Origin: Bradyrhizobium elkanii WSM2783
GTDB lineage: Bacteria > Pseudomonadota > Alphaproteobacteria > Rhizobiales > Xanthobacteraceae
NCBI RefSeq assembly: GCF_000472865.1
Contig: NZ_AXAP01000027.1
Span: forward strand, 1-64,000
Direction: 5' to 3'
DNA: 64,000 nucleotides
Below the pieces are notes generated by a model. It saw only the letters and a program-made list of their open reading frames with translations. It was not told the origin of the DNA and ran no database searches. Shown in pieces: positions 8,912 through 17,925 of the stretch. Made by a program: the position numbers and the translations under genes. How positions within the stretch are numbered: the stretch's first letter is position 1; every line of letters starts with the position of its first letter.

Positions 8912-10282
8912 ATGTCAGGTTTGAGGAAGCCGGGTCGAGCTTTCATTGCTGCGCTCCTGGCTTCAATTGGAATGAACCTCGCGGCTTTGCCGATTGCGCA
9001 GGCTCAACAAGCGTCCGCCGTGCTGTTCCAGAACGTTCGCATCTTTGACGGAAAGAACGCCGCGCTCTCCGCGCCGTCCAATGTCCTGGTCCGGGACAAC
9101 AAGATCGAGAAGATTTCGGTTGCAGCGATCAAGGCTGACGCTCAGGTGATCGACGGCGGCGAACGCGTGCTGATGCCCGGGCTGATCGACGCGCATTGGC
9201 ATGCGATGTTGGTGCGCCCGACGCCGGCGGCTACTCTGGCTGACGACGTCGGCTACAACAATCTCCTTGCGGCAGCGGAAGCCACCGCCACGCTAATGCG
9301 GGGCTTCACCACCGTTCGCGACATGGGCGGGCCGAGCTTCGGGCTCAAGCGCGCGATTGACGATGGCCTCGTCGCCGGCCCTCGCATCTATCCGTCTGGT
9401 GCCGTGATCACCATCACCGGCGGCCATGGCGATTTCCGGCAGCTTACCGATCTGCCAAGAACGATCGGCGGCATGCTCAGCCGCATGGAAAGAATTGGCG
9501 GCAGCATGGTCGCGGACAGTCCGGATGAGGTTCGTGTGCGCGCGCGAGAGCAGCTCATGCAAGGGGCCTCACAGGTCAAGCTCACCGCGGGCGGTGGCGT
9601 CGCTTCGCCGTTCAGCCCGCTCGATGTATCCACCTTCACCGAGCCCGAGCTGCGTGCCGCCGTCGAAGCTGCCGAAAACTGGGGCACCTATGTGGCCGTG
9701 CACGCCTATACGCCGGTTTCGATCCAGCGCTCGATTGCGGCGGGAGCAAAGTGCGTAGAGCACGGCCACCTGATGGACGAGGCTACGGCGCGCCTCATGG
9801 CGGAGAAAGGAATCTGGTTGAGCACGCAACCTTTCCTGGATCTGGCGGGCGCAAGTGCGCTCGGGCCGTCGGAGCAGGCGAAGATGCGGCAGGTGGTTGC
9901 CGGCACGGACAGAGTCTACGCGCTGGCAAAGAAATACGGAATCAAGACTGCCTTCGGCACTGACATTCTGTTCTCTCAGGCGCTGGCGGAGCGGCAAGGC
10001 GCCATGCTGGCCGATCTCACCCGCTGGTACACGCCGGCTGAAGCGCTGACAATGGCGACATCGACCAATGCCGAATTGCTCAGCCTGTCCGGACCCCGAA
10101 ACCCATATCCCGGCAAGCTGGGCGTGGTGGAGGAGGGCGCGCTCGCCGACCTCCTGCTGGTCGACGGCAATCCAGTCGACAACATCAGGCTCGTGGAAGA
10201 TCCGGCGAAGAATTTCCTCGTCATCATGAAAGGCGGAAAGGTCTACAAGAACCTTCTCGCTCAGGAGCCTCCTCGGCGCTGA
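8912..10282 (+). CDS. Secreted metal-dependent amidohydrolase (prolidase/imidazolonepropionase-like)
   Basis: A 456-residue amidohydrolase-superfamily enzyme with a signal peptide (FIAALLASIGMNLAALPIAQAQ). Metal-site motifs are visible: the HxH in LIDAHWHAM, the candidate bridging lysine in QVKLTAGGGV, histidines in VAVHAYTP and CVEHGHLMD, and the terminal aspartate in AFGTDILF. The ATG at 8912 is chosen because GGAG lies 8 bp upstream and it directly precedes the signal peptide; upstream in-frame starts overlap hdeD. The substrate is probably a peptide, amide or cyclic imide, but this cannot be read further. Confidence 0.88.
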   Translation: MSGLRKPGRAFIAALLASIGMNLAALPIAQAQQASAVLFQNVRIFDGKNAALSAPSNVLVRDNKIEKISVAAIKADAQVIDGGERVLMPGLIDAHWHAMLVRPTPAATLADDVGYNNLLAAAEATATLMRGFTTVRDMGGPSFGLKRAIDDGLVAGPRIYPSGAVITITGGHGDFRQLTDLPRTIGGMLSRMERIGGSMVADSPDEVRVRAREQLMQGASQVKLTAGGGVASPFSPLDVSTFTEPELRAAVEAAENWGTYVAVHAYTPVSIQRSIAAGAKCVEHGHLMDEATARLMAEKGIWLSTQPFLDLAGASALGPSEQAKMRQVVAGTDRVYALAKKYGIKTAFGTDILFSQALAERQGAMLADLTRWYTPAEALTMATSTNAELLSLSGPRNPYPGKLGVVEEGALADLLLVDGNPVDNIRLVEDPAKNFLVIMKGGKVYKNLLAQEPPRR

Positions 10283-10481
10283 TCCACAAGGTGCGTACAG
10301 CAATACCGGCAGCCCGCCAAGATCGGTCGCGAACTAGTGGACTGTTATGAAAGTGTGACATTTGGTGATGTAGTAGTCGCCGATGAAGCACTACTCGGTT
10401 TCCGCCGCGCCGAGATCCAAGGCCTGTCGCGGGATTGCAGCGACCGGATCCTGAGCCAGAAGATCGAACCCTGAGGTCACT

Positions 10482-11585
10482 ATGATTGCCCATCGTCCTG
10501 CGTTTGAAGGTCCAGCACCGCGATACCGTCGCGATCGTGTCGGCCGTCACATCGTGGCTTTGGCGATCATCGGACTGGCCGGCGCACTGAGCGGCTCTGA
10601 ACCCACCTTCGCGCAAAATCCTCCCCCGGCGGCACCGCAGCGGGTGGTGAAGCCGAAGGCGCCTGCCGCAGCACCCGCGCCTGTTGCGGCGGCCCAGCCG
10701 GCCGCCCCGGCGCCGCAGGCCGAGGCGGCGGTGTCGGGCAACGAGCCGGTCGCGCGCGTTGGCGGACGTGACGTCTCCGCGTCGGAAATCCGCGCTTTCC
10801 TCGCCGCCGTCGGGCCCGAACAGCGCGCCGCGCTTGCCCGCGATCCCGCGCTTCTCAACCAGACGCTCCGCGCGATGTTCGCAAGGCAGCTCGTCCTCAA
10901 GGAAGCCACGGACAAGAAGTGGCAGGACCAACCGGCCGTCGTCGCTCAGCTCGCCAGGCTGCGCGAGGAGGCCATCTTCGAGACCTATCTGCAGTCGGCG
11001 TCGGTGCCGCCGGAGAATTATCCGGATGAGGCGGAAATCCAGAAGACCTATGACGCCAACAAGGGCGCGCTGATCATGCCGCGCCGCTTTCATCTCGCCC
11101 AGATCTATGTCGCGTTGGCGGAAGGAGCGGACGCCGCGGCCGAGGAGAAGGCCAAGGCGAAGGTCGCGGACATCCAGGCCAAGCTGAAGCAGCCGAAGGC
11201 GGACTTCACCGAGATCGCCAAGGACACCACCGACCAGCGCGAGCTCGCCGACAAGGGCGGTGATCTCGGCTGGCTGCCCGAGCCGCAGCTCGTTCCCGAG
11301 ATCAAGAGCCGCGTGATGGGAATGGCCGTCAATAGCGTGAGCGAGCCGATCAAGCTTGCCGACGGCTATCACATCGTCAAGCTGATCGAGACTAAGCCGT
11401 CCGAAACCATGGCGCTTGCCGACGTGCGGGACACCCTGGTCCAGCGCCTGCGGGCGCAGCGTGTCGAGCTCAATCGCCGCGCCTATCTTGCGCGCGCGCT
11501 CGAGCAGAATCCGCCCGCGATCAACGAAATCGCTCTATCCCGCATCGCTGGCGAGCTGACGCAATCGGCAGGCGCTGCCCGCTAA
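10482..11585 (+). CDS. PpiC/parvulin-type periplasmic peptidyl-prolyl isomerase
   Basis: A 367-residue protein with an N-terminal signal or anchor segment (IVALAIIGLAGALSG), a Pro/Ala-rich linker (residues about 45-85), a SurA_N-like helical region (VGGRDVSASEIRAFLAAV...) and a parvulin domain from about 195 to 300 (RRFHLAQIYVAL, DLGWLPEPQLVPEIKSRVMGM, EPIKLADGYHIVKLIE). Such proteins assist folding or outer-membrane assembly. The final 60 residues return to helix. It is followed after 20 bp by a small secreted protein and then a lytic transglycosylase, an envelope-related trio. Confidence 0.88.
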   Translation: MIAHRPAFEGPAPRYRRDRVGRHIVALAIIGLAGALSGSEPTFAQNPPPAAPQRVVKPKAPAAAPAPVAAAQPAAPAPQAEAAVSGNEPVARVGGRDVSASEIRAFLAAVGPEQRAALARDPALLNQTLRAMFARQLVLKEATDKKWQDQPAVVAQLARLREEAIFETYLQSASVPPENYPDEAEIQKTYDANKGALIMPRRFHLAQIYVALAEGADAAAEEKAKAKVADIQAKLKQPKADFTEIAKDTTDQRELADKGGDLGWLPEPQLVPEIKSRVMGMAVNSVSEPIKLADGYHIVKLIETKPSETMALADVRDTLVQRLRAQRVELNRRAYLARALEQNPPAINEIALSRIAGELTQSAGAAR

Positions 11586-11605
11586 CAGCATTCGGCACGG
11601 AAGCG

Positions 11606-12067
11606 ATGGCATCGAAATCCCAGATCATGAATGGGAATCCCGGCAGGCTGCGGCGTCTGCTGCGTTCCTTCGGTCTCGTGGCGCTCGGCCTTTCCGCTGG
11701 GCGCGCGCCGGCTGCGGCGCAAAGCACGGACTTCAAGGCCGCATCCGAGGCGCCCGCGGCCTGGCGCGACTATGCGTCCCGGCTGCAGGGTGCCTTTCAG
11801 CAGCAGATCGATGCCGACGGCGACACGTCGCAGTGGCTTGTGACCTTCGCGGCGGGGCGAGAGAAGGAGAACAAGCCGCTGACATTCGTCGTGAGCGCCT
11901 CGATCCTGCCCGACGGCAGGATGGACCGCATCGCGTTCGACAGCAGCATGGATCCCGAGCTTGGCGGCCGGTTGCGTCCGCTGCTTGCCTCCGCCAATGC
12001 CGGCGCGCCGCCTCCCGACATGCTTCAGCCGCTGCGTCTTCGCCTGCGGCTTCGATCTACAGAGTGA
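11606..12067 (+). CDS. Secreted TonB-C-like protein, unknown role
   Basis: A 153-residue protein with a signal peptide (LLRSFGLVALGLSAGRAPAAAQ). The C-terminal half, with SASILPDGRMDRIAFDSSMDPELGGRLRPLL and PPPDMLQPLRLRLRLR, has the pattern of a TonB C-terminal (energy-transducer) domain without the usual N-terminal TonB helix and proline-rich span. It is packed between ppiC and a lytic transglycosylase (gap of 13 bp), suggesting an envelope complex. Family membership is inferred from the pattern only. Confidence 0.6.
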   Translation: MASKSQIMNGNPGRLRRLLRSFGLVALGLSAGRAPAAAQSTDFKAASEAPAAWRDYASRLQGAFQQQIDADGDTSQWLVTFAAGREKENKPLTFVVSASILPDGRMDRIAFDSSMDPELGGRLRPLLASANAGAPPPDMLQPLRLRLRLRSTE

Positions 12068-12080
12068 GCGAGGCGGCGGC

Positions 12081-12941
12081 GTGCGGGGGCATCGGCAGAC
12101 CAGGCTGTCGCGCGGTTGGTTGCTTGCGCTGGCGACCGGCGTCGGCCTCGCGCTGACAAGCGCTCTCGCGTTCGCCGATACGTCACCCGCGGCGGCGGAG
12201 GAATCCCCCGCTGCCGCGGCGGCAAGCGAGCCTGAAAAGGAAGCTGCGCCAGCCGAAGCTGCGCCAGCCAAGGAAGCTGCGCCGGCCGAAACTCCATCGG
12301 CCATCGAACGGCGATGGCGCGAGAATGCCAAGGTCGGGTTGCCCCCGACGCGAGGCGGCGCGACCTCGACCTCGAGCGCCCAGCCTCGCTCCCGCTATCG
12401 CGAGCTGATCGAGAAGCAGACCGCCGGCACGGGCCTTGCGCCCGAGATCGCGGAAGCCGTGATGGGCGTGGAGAGCGGCTACAATGCGGGCGCGATCGGC
12501 GGCGTCGGTGAAATCGGATTGATGCAGGTGTTGCCCTCGACGGCGCGGATGCTTGGCTTCACCGGCACCAATGCCGAACTCGCCGTGCCCGAGACCAACA
12601 TCCGCTATGGGGTGACCTACCTCGCCCAGGCATGGCGGCTCGCCCGCGGCGATCTCTGCACCGCCGTGATGAAATACCGCGCCGGCCATGGCGAGACGCG
12701 CTTCTCCCATCTGTCGGTGAGCTATTGCCTCGCGGTGCGCTCGCGGCTGATGGCGCGCGGCTTCCAGGTTACCGGCAGCGTTCCCGTCGCCACCTTCGGC
12801 GAGCCGGCCCGTGGTGGCGGCGGTGGTGGTGGTGGCTGCAAGCGCAGATGCTTGGCCGGCCTGGGCGGCCCCAATATCAACTATGCCAACCTGAACGCCC
12901 GCCTCAGCGCGCTCGTCGTCCAGGTGCGCGGCGGAAAATAA
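12081..12941 (+). CDS. Lytic transglycosylase (SLT domain)
   Basis: A 286-residue peptidoglycan-cleaving protein with signal sequence WLLALATGVGLALTSALAFA. It is followed by an Ala/Pro/Glu-rich low-complexity linker containing imperfect EAAPAE repeats (residues about 45-72), then the transglycosylase domain. EAVMGVESGYN carries the catalytic glutamate, GLMQVLPSTARMLGF is the second conserved block and NIRYGVTYLAQAW the third. The GTG at 12081 is the most probable start because it directly precedes the basic n-region; an upstream ATG in frame would overlap the previous gene. A GGGGGGG run near residue 238 is low complexity. Confidence 0.85.
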   Translation: MRGHRQTRLSRGWLLALATGVGLALTSALAFADTSPAAAEESPAAAAASEPEKEAAPAEAAPAKEAAPAETPSAIERRWRENAKVGLPPTRGGATSTSSAQPRSRYRELIEKQTAGTGLAPEIAEAVMGVESGYNAGAIGGVGEIGLMQVLPSTARMLGFTGTNAELAVPETNIRYGVTYLAQAWRLARGDLCTAVMKYRAGHGETRFSHLSVSYCLAVRSRLMARGFQVTGSVPVATFGEPARGGGGGGGGCKRRCLAGLGGPNINYANLNARLSALVVQVRGGK

Positions 12942-12963
12942 GGGCGAAGATGCTGGTGATCCT

Positions 12964-13146
12964 CCCTCTCCCCGTTCTTACGGGGAGAGGGTTGGGGTGA
13001 GGGGCTCTATCCGCGAACACGATGACGGCTGTGTTTGCGGAGGCTCCCCCTCACCCGAAATTCAAGCGGAGCCTGTCATCGGGCGGCGCTTCGCGCCGAC
13101 CCGTTGGCTTGAATTTCGACCTCTCCAGCAGGCGGGGCGAGGTGAA
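12964..13146. repeat. Composite nested-palindrome intergenic repeat, copy 1
   Basis: It begins with a 12-bp perfect hairpin (CCCTCTCCCCGT / ACGGGGAGAGGG, 12964-12991), contains outer arms GTGAGGGG and CCCCTCAC and a further arm pair GAAATTCAAGC / GCTTGAATTTC, and ends in a GACCTCTCC...GAGGTGA hairpin. The same architecture recurs at 15552, 48441 and 54661. It lies between convergent genes and may end transcription from both sides. Confidence 0.8.
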
Positions 13147-13191
13147 TCCGACCCATTTGCTCGATACGAGAAAATCATCAGACCTGCGCGG

Positions 13192-14439
13192 CTACACCGC
13201 GTGATGATGCGGCCGGAACAGGCGGCCCTTTTCCGTCACAGCCGCGATGGCGAGTGCCGCCAGCGCGCAGAGAAAGAAGCCGGTCGAGAACGGCAGCAGC
13301 GTGCCGTCATAGCTCTGGCCGATCGCCATCCCGACGCCGATGCCGAGCAATGTCGTGATCGATCCGTACAGCGACGACGCGGTGCCTGCGATGTGGCCAT
13401 GCGGCTCCATGGCGAGCGCCGTGAAGTTCGCCATCATCAGGCCGAAGGTGAACATCATCAGCGCCGACAGCAGCATGAACAACGGCAAGGGCAGCATTTG
13501 CAGCTTCACCGCCGCCAGCATGACGGCGGCAACCAGCAGAAATCCCGCCAATGCGCCGTGCGAGATCACGCGCATGCCGAGGCGGCCGACGACGCGGGAG
13601 TTGAGAAAGCCGGCGATGGCGACGCCGGTCGCGATGGCGGCGAATGCGAGCGGGAAGTAGTGGCCGAGCCGGTAGATATCGGTGAACACCTGCTGCGACG
13701 AGAACACGAACGCGAACATCGCGCCCCACACGCCGCCGCATGCCAACGCATAGCCCAGCGTCTGGCGGTTGCTGATGGTCTGCCGGAAGGCGCCAAGCAC
13801 CTCGCCAAGCCGAAGCGACTTGCGCTCCTCCACCGGTAGCGTTTCCGGCATGCGCAATGCGCTCCAGATCAGCGCAATCACGCCGTACAGCATCAGTGCA
13901 ACGAAAATGCCGCGCCACTGCGTCAGCAGCAGCACCGCCTGGCCGAACGACGGCGCGACCACAGGCACCGCGATGAAGACCATCATCGCGAGCGACATCA
14001 CGCTCGCCATGCGTCGTCCTGCGTAACAGTCGCGAACGATCGAGGTGGCGATCACACGCGTTGCCGACGTGCCAAGGCCCTGCAGCGCACGCGCGAGCAG
14101 CAACGTCTCGAAGGATGGCGCCGCGATCGCGAGCAGGCTTGCGACACCATAGACGGCCATGCCGCCGAGCAGCACCGGACGGCGGCCGAAGCGATCCGAC
14201 AACGGGCCCATCACGAACTGTCCGACACCGAAGCCGATCAGGAAGGTCGACAGCACCATCTGCGGATGGTTGGCGTCGGCAATGTTGAATGCGGCGCCGA
14301 TGCTGGGCAGCGCCGGCAGCATCATGTCCATGGCCAGCGGGTTCAGCGCCATGATCGATGCGATCGCAATGACAAATTCGGGGAAGCCCATCGGGCGGTG
14401 GCCTGACGATACCCAGGCCTCGGCATTGATTTCAGACAC
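13192..14439 (-). CDS. Bcr/CflA-type multidrug efflux MFS transporter
   Basis: A 415-residue 12-helix facilitator. Helix 1 carries NPLAMDMMLPALPSIGAAFN, a Bcr/CflA signature with the conserved acidic residue; motif A is GPLSDRFGRRPVLLGG; motif C-like RALQGLGTSATRVIATSIVRD follows. The GTG at 14439 is preferred because AAAAGGA stands directly upstream; a longer reading from an ATG 17 codons earlier has no ribosome site. It is a proton-driven exporter, substrates unknown (bicyclomycin, chloramphenicol or sulfonamide type in relatives). It stands alone, convergent with the lytic transglycosylase. Confidence 0.9.
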   Translation of the reverse strand: MSEINAEAWVSSGHRPMGFPEFVIAIASIMALNPLAMDMMLPALPSIGAAFNIADANHPQMVLSTFLIGFGVGQFVMGPLSDRFGRRPVLLGGMAVYGVASLLAIAAPSFETLLLARALQGLGTSATRVIATSIVRDCYAGRRMASVMSLAMMVFIAVPVVAPSFGQAVLLLTQWRGIFVALMLYGVIALIWSALRMPETLPVEERKSLRLGEVLGAFRQTISNRQTLGYALACGGVWGAMFAFVFSSQQVFTDIYRLGHYFPLAFAAIATGVAIAGFLNSRVVGRLGMRVISHGALAGFLLVAAVMLAAVKLQMLPLPLFMLLSALMMFTFGLMMANFTALAMEPHGHIAGTASSLYGSITTLLGIGVGMAIGQSYDGTLLPFSTGFFLCALAALAIAAVTEKGRLFRPHHHAV

Positions 14440-14671
14440 GTAGCATCCTTTTGCGGAGCCGCAACATAACGATCGTGTTGCAATGCACAATCCCGTGTTT
14501 CGGAATGGCGGACCGGCGGTTCCAGACTGGATAGGCAGCGCGGCGCACTTTTAGGCAGTCATGGCTTGGTGAATTCCGAAATATGGATACCGAGTCGCCA
14601 ATCTCTCCGCTTTGCCCTGTGAAACTTGCGTGTCACCATCATATCGGGGCTACCGATCGAGGAGGTCCGCG

Positions 14672-15505
14672 ATGCGATGGTGCATCTCGATCGCAGCGGT
14701 GCTGGCCGCCGGCATGCTCGCGGGCGCCGCCGGCGCTGCAGCGCCTGGTCAGCCACCGGCACTTGCCGACCGGCAGGGCCCGCCTTCCGTCGATATCGAG
14801 CTTATCATTGCGGCCGACGTCTCCTATTCCATGGATACGGACGAGCTCACGGTGCAGCGCGAAGGTTATGCTGAGGCCATCGTTTCCAGGCAATTTTTGC
14901 AGGCGCTGAAGGGGGGCCCGAACGGAAGGATCGCCCTGACCTACTTCGAATGGTCGGCGTTCGGCGACCAACGGGTGATCATTCCCTGGCGCGTGATCGA
15001 CGGCCCCGAGACGGCTGACGCAGTCGCCAGCGAAATCATGCAGGCGCCAATCCGGCGCGGGTCGCGCACCTCAATTTCGGGCGCAATCCTGTTCGGGACG
15101 CCGCTCTTTGACGAGGACCCTAACCGCGGCTTTCGGCGTGTCATCGATGTTTCCGGCGACGGTCCCAACAACAACGGGCCACCTGTCACGCCCGCTCGCG
15201 ACCAGGCGCTGGCGAAAGGCATCGTCATCAACGGCCTGCCGATCATGATCAAGGAGCCGTCCCATTCAATGATGGATATCGACAATCTCGATTGGTACTA
15301 CGAGGATTGCGTCATCGGCGGGCCCGGCTCCTTCGTCGTGGCAATCAAGGATCGCGAACGATTCAAGGAAGCCATTCGTACCAAGCTGGTGCTCGAAGTG
15401 GCCGGACGTGATCCCGAGGAGAAGGTCGTTCCCGCCGCCGCGAAGGAACCAAGGATCGATTGCCAGATCGGCGAAAAGCTCTGGGAGGACCGTTGGGGAC
15501 GCTAG
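14672..15505 (+). CDS. DUF1194 protein with von Willebrand A-like fold, exported
   Basis: A 277-residue protein with a signal peptide (MRWCISIAAVLAAGMLAGAAGAAA). The mature domain begins ELIIAADVSYSMDTDE, a DxSxS metal-ion-dependent adhesion site, and continues with RGSRTSISGAILFG and VIDVSGDGPNNNGPPV, matching the DUF1194/vWA family common in Rhizobiales. GAGGAGG precedes the ATG. The role is unknown; a periplasmic binding role is plausible. Confidence 0.85.
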   Translation: MRWCISIAAVLAAGMLAGAAGAAAPGQPPALADRQGPPSVDIELIIAADVSYSMDTDELTVQREGYAEAIVSRQFLQALKGGPNGRIALTYFEWSAFGDQRVIIPWRVIDGPETADAVASEIMQAPIRRGSRTSISGAILFGTPLFDEDPNRGFRRVIDVSGDGPNNNGPPVTPARDQALAKGIVINGLPIMIKEPSHSMMDIDNLDWYYEDCVIGGPGSFVVAIKDRERFKEAIRTKLVLEVAGRDPEEKVVPAAAKEPRIDCQIGEKLWEDRWGR

Positions 15506-15551
15506 AGCATGATGAGATCAGGTCGAATTGGCGCCACGTCGGAGGTGCCTT

Positions 15552-15678
15552 ACCTCTCCCCGACGGGGAGAGGTCGGATCGCATCGTGAGGTGCGATCCG
15601 GGTGAGGGGGATGAGCTCCATCGAGGAACCGTAACCCCTCACCCGGCGCTGCGCCGACCTTTCCCTATGGGAGAGGTG
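15552..15678. repeat. Composite nested-palindrome intergenic repeat, copy 2
   Basis: Perfect hairpin ACCTCTCCCC-GAC-GGGGAGAGGT (15552-15574), then hairpin CGGATCGCA...TGCGATCCG (15575-15600), then GGTGAGGGGG...CCCCTCACC and a final hairpin ending GGGAGAGGT. Almost the same order of modules is found at 54661-54787. Confidence 0.85.
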
Positions 15679-15756
15679 GACAACCGCGGTCACGCCGATT
15701 CAACCAAATGACATCATGCTCTAACCCCGATCTTCGGGGCTGAACGGCTCTGGATG

Positions 15757-17493
15757 TCAGCCGAGACGAAGACGACGCTCGCCAAAGGCATAGAGCTGCC
15801 GCCACAGCAGGCGATTGAACAGCGTCACCATCACGCACATGACGGCGATGCCGAGCACGACCTTCGGAAAATCGCCGGCTTCGGTCGCTCGCGCGATATA
15901 GGAGCCGAGGCCGATGGCGGTCAGATGGGTGTCGCCCCAGCTTGCGACTTCCGCGACGATCGAAGCGTTCCACGATCCGCCCGAGGCGGTGATCGCTCCC
16001 GTGACGTAGTAGGGGAAAATGCCGGGCAGGATCACCTTCACCCACCAGCGCCATCCCTTCAGATGGAAGCTGCCGGCGGCTTCCCGCAAATCGCTCGGGA
16101 AGGCGGCGGCGCCGGCGATCACGTTGAACAGGATGTACCACTGGGTGCCGAGGATCATCAGCGGGCTGAGCCAGATGTTCGGGTTCAATCCGAAATGCAC
16201 GATCAGCACGACAAACACCGGAAAGGCCAGGTTGGCCGGGAACGCCGCCAGGAACTGCGCGAGCGGCTGTATGCGTTCGGCGAGTTTCGGCCGCAGCCCG
16301 ATCCAGACGCCGATCGGTACCCATATGATCGTTGCCAGCGCAATCAGCACGACCACGCGCGCGAGCGTGACGAATCCATATCCAACCGCAGTGGTCACGT
16401 CAGACCAGCCGAGCGTGGCGGAGAGATATTGATAGATCTTCCAGGTCGCGTAGCTCGTCACGGCGGCGACCACTGCCACCCATATGCCGTCGACGAGGCG
16501 GGAGGGCTGGCTGCTCTTGCCTTGCGTCCGCAGTACCGCAGGCACGCTGATGCGGAGGGTCGAAATGACCTTGTTCGCAGCGCCAAGCGGATAGGTCAAC
16601 GCGCGCAGCGCGCGCGTACGCCTGAAGAGGTCGAGCATCCAGGACGTCGGTGGCTCGGTGGAGGCAGTCTGCTCGAAGCGGAATTTGTCGGCCCAGGCCA
16701 CGATCGGGCGAAACAAGAGCTGGTCGTAGGCGATGATGACGAGAAGCATGGTCATCAGCGCGTAGACGATCGCCGGCAGGTTCTGCTCTTGAATGGCCAG
16801 CGCGACATAGGAGCCGACGCCGGGCAGGGTGACCGTCGTGTTGCCCACGGTGATCGCCTCCGATGCCACCACGAAGAACCAGCCGCCGGACATCGACATC
16901 ATCGCGTTCCAGATCAGGCCCGGCATCGCAAAGGGCACATCCAGTCGCCAGAACCGCTGCCAGCCGGAGAGGTGAAAGCTCTGCGTCGCTTCCTCGAGAT
17001 CCTTCGGCAGGCTGCGCAGCGACTGATACATGCTGAAGGTCATGTTCCAGGCCTGGCTGGTGAAGATCGCGAACACGCAGGCCAGCTCGGCACCCAGCAC
17101 CTGCCCCGGGAACAGGTTCATGAAGAACACGACCGTGAAGGTCAGGAAGCCGAGGATCGGCACCGATTGCAGGATATCGAGCAGCGGGATCAGCACGATC
17201 TCAGCGCGCCGGCTCTTGGCGGCGAGCGTGGCATAGATGAAGGTGAAGACCGTCGAGCAAACGATCGCCAGCAGCATCCGCATCGTGGTCCGCAGCGCAT
17301 AGAGCGGAAGATTGCGCGGATCGAGCGTAACCGGCGTACGCTCGAGCTCCGACAGCGGCTCAATCGTCTGCTTGCCGCCATAGACGATCAGCACCAGGAC
17401 GCCGATCAAGAGCAGCAGCGCCACGAGATCCCAGACATTGGGCCGAAGCGAGTTTTGCCCGAGGACGGCGCCGCGGATATCCTGAAACGTCAT
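15757..17493 (-). CDS. ABC transporter permease with two fused permease domains (NitT/TauT-like)
   Basis: A 578-residue inner-membrane protein with a duplicated binding-protein-dependent permease domain. Each half has its EAA loop that contacts the ATPase: EEATQSFHLSGWQRFWRLDV near residue 190 and REAAGSFHLKGWRWWVKVIL near residue 480. About 12 helices are visible, with a soluble linker near residues 290-350. The start MTFQDIRGAVLG follows AGAGGTGG. Related fused permeases usually sit beside a nitrate/sulfonate-type ATP-binding gene, but none is present on either side here, so the partner must be encoded elsewhere or lost. The substrate is unknown. Confidence 0.88.
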   Translation of the reverse strand: MTFQDIRGAVLGQNSLRPNVWDLVALLLLIGVLVLIVYGGKQTIEPLSELERTPVTLDPRNLPLYALRTTMRMLLAIVCSTVFTFIYATLAAKSRRAEIVLIPLLDILQSVPILGFLTFTVVFFMNLFPGQVLGAELACVFAIFTSQAWNMTFSMYQSLRSLPKDLEEATQSFHLSGWQRFWRLDVPFAMPGLIWNAMMSMSGGWFFVVASEAITVGNTTVTLPGVGSYVALAIQEQNLPAIVYALMTMLLVIIAYDQLLFRPIVAWADKFRFEQTASTEPPTSWMLDLFRRTRALRALTYPLGAANKVISTLRISVPAVLRTQGKSSQPSRLVDGIWVAVVAAVTSYATWKIYQYLSATLGWSDVTTAVGYGFVTLARVVVLIALATIIWVPIGVWIGLRPKLAERIQPLAQFLAAFPANLAFPVFVVLIVHFGLNPNIWLSPLMILGTQWYILFNVIAGAAAFPSDLREAAGSFHLKGWRWWVKVILPGIFPYYVTGAITASGGSWNASIVAEVASWGDTHLTAIGLGSYIARATEAGDFPKVVLGIAVMCVMVTLFNRLLWRQLYAFGERRLRLG

Positions 17494-17925
17494 GAGCCAC
17501 CTCTGGTCAGAACCCGGCGTGCACGCGGCCGAGAGGATCGAGACCGGACCGCGATCGCCGTTATAGGCAGGGTTCACGACGAGCCGATAGTCCAGCCGTT
17601 CGCGACGCGGCCCGAGCCTGTGCGCGGAGTCACTTTTGGACGAATTTCATGAATTATTTCAATGTGATTTGCCCGGTCCAGCCTTGGCGCGAAAAATAAA
17701 CCGCTTAACCCGTCGGGCAAATCAGTGATTTAACTCCGCGCGTCTCACGGCGGATGAGGGGCGGGTCGCGATCGTCACGAACGTTGCGGTGAGATGCGGT
17801 GGACGTGATGTGTGTGACTGACGAGCACGCGCATCACGGACGGCGAAGTCGTGTGGTCCTGGCGCCCCGACGCTGGCGCTAAGTTCTGTGGATCAAGCAT
17901 CCGCAGAGTGACGGTGGCAAAAAAG
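17494..17925. other. Gene-free region upstream of the fused permease
   Basis: No supported coding region. It contains an inverted pair GATTTGCCCG (17666-17675) / CGGGCAAATC (17714-17723). The sequence from about 17750 onward looks like the leading part of a conserved Bradyrhizobium-type dispersed element that continues into the foldable block at 17926. A 77-codon frame at 17851-18084 runs through it, but its composition and overlap with the stems make it an unlikely protein. Confidence 0.5.

Noticed and set aside
10337..10474. 45-codon GTG-initiated frame just before the PpiC gene
   Set aside because: It reads as a plausible soluble peptide but has no ribosome site, no recognisable family and an open frame continuing upstream without a start. 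It may be a gene remnant.
12997..13839. 280-codon plus-strand frame after the lytic transglycosylase
   Set aside because: It begins inside the composite repeat and continues antisense to the Bcr/CflA exporter; Arg/His/Gln-rich shadow.
15754..17652. 632-codon open frame on the plus strand opposite the fused ABC permease
   Set aside because: It is antisense to a clear two-domain permease, very rich in His/Arg/Asp/Gln, and has no domain pattern; a high-GC shadow frame.
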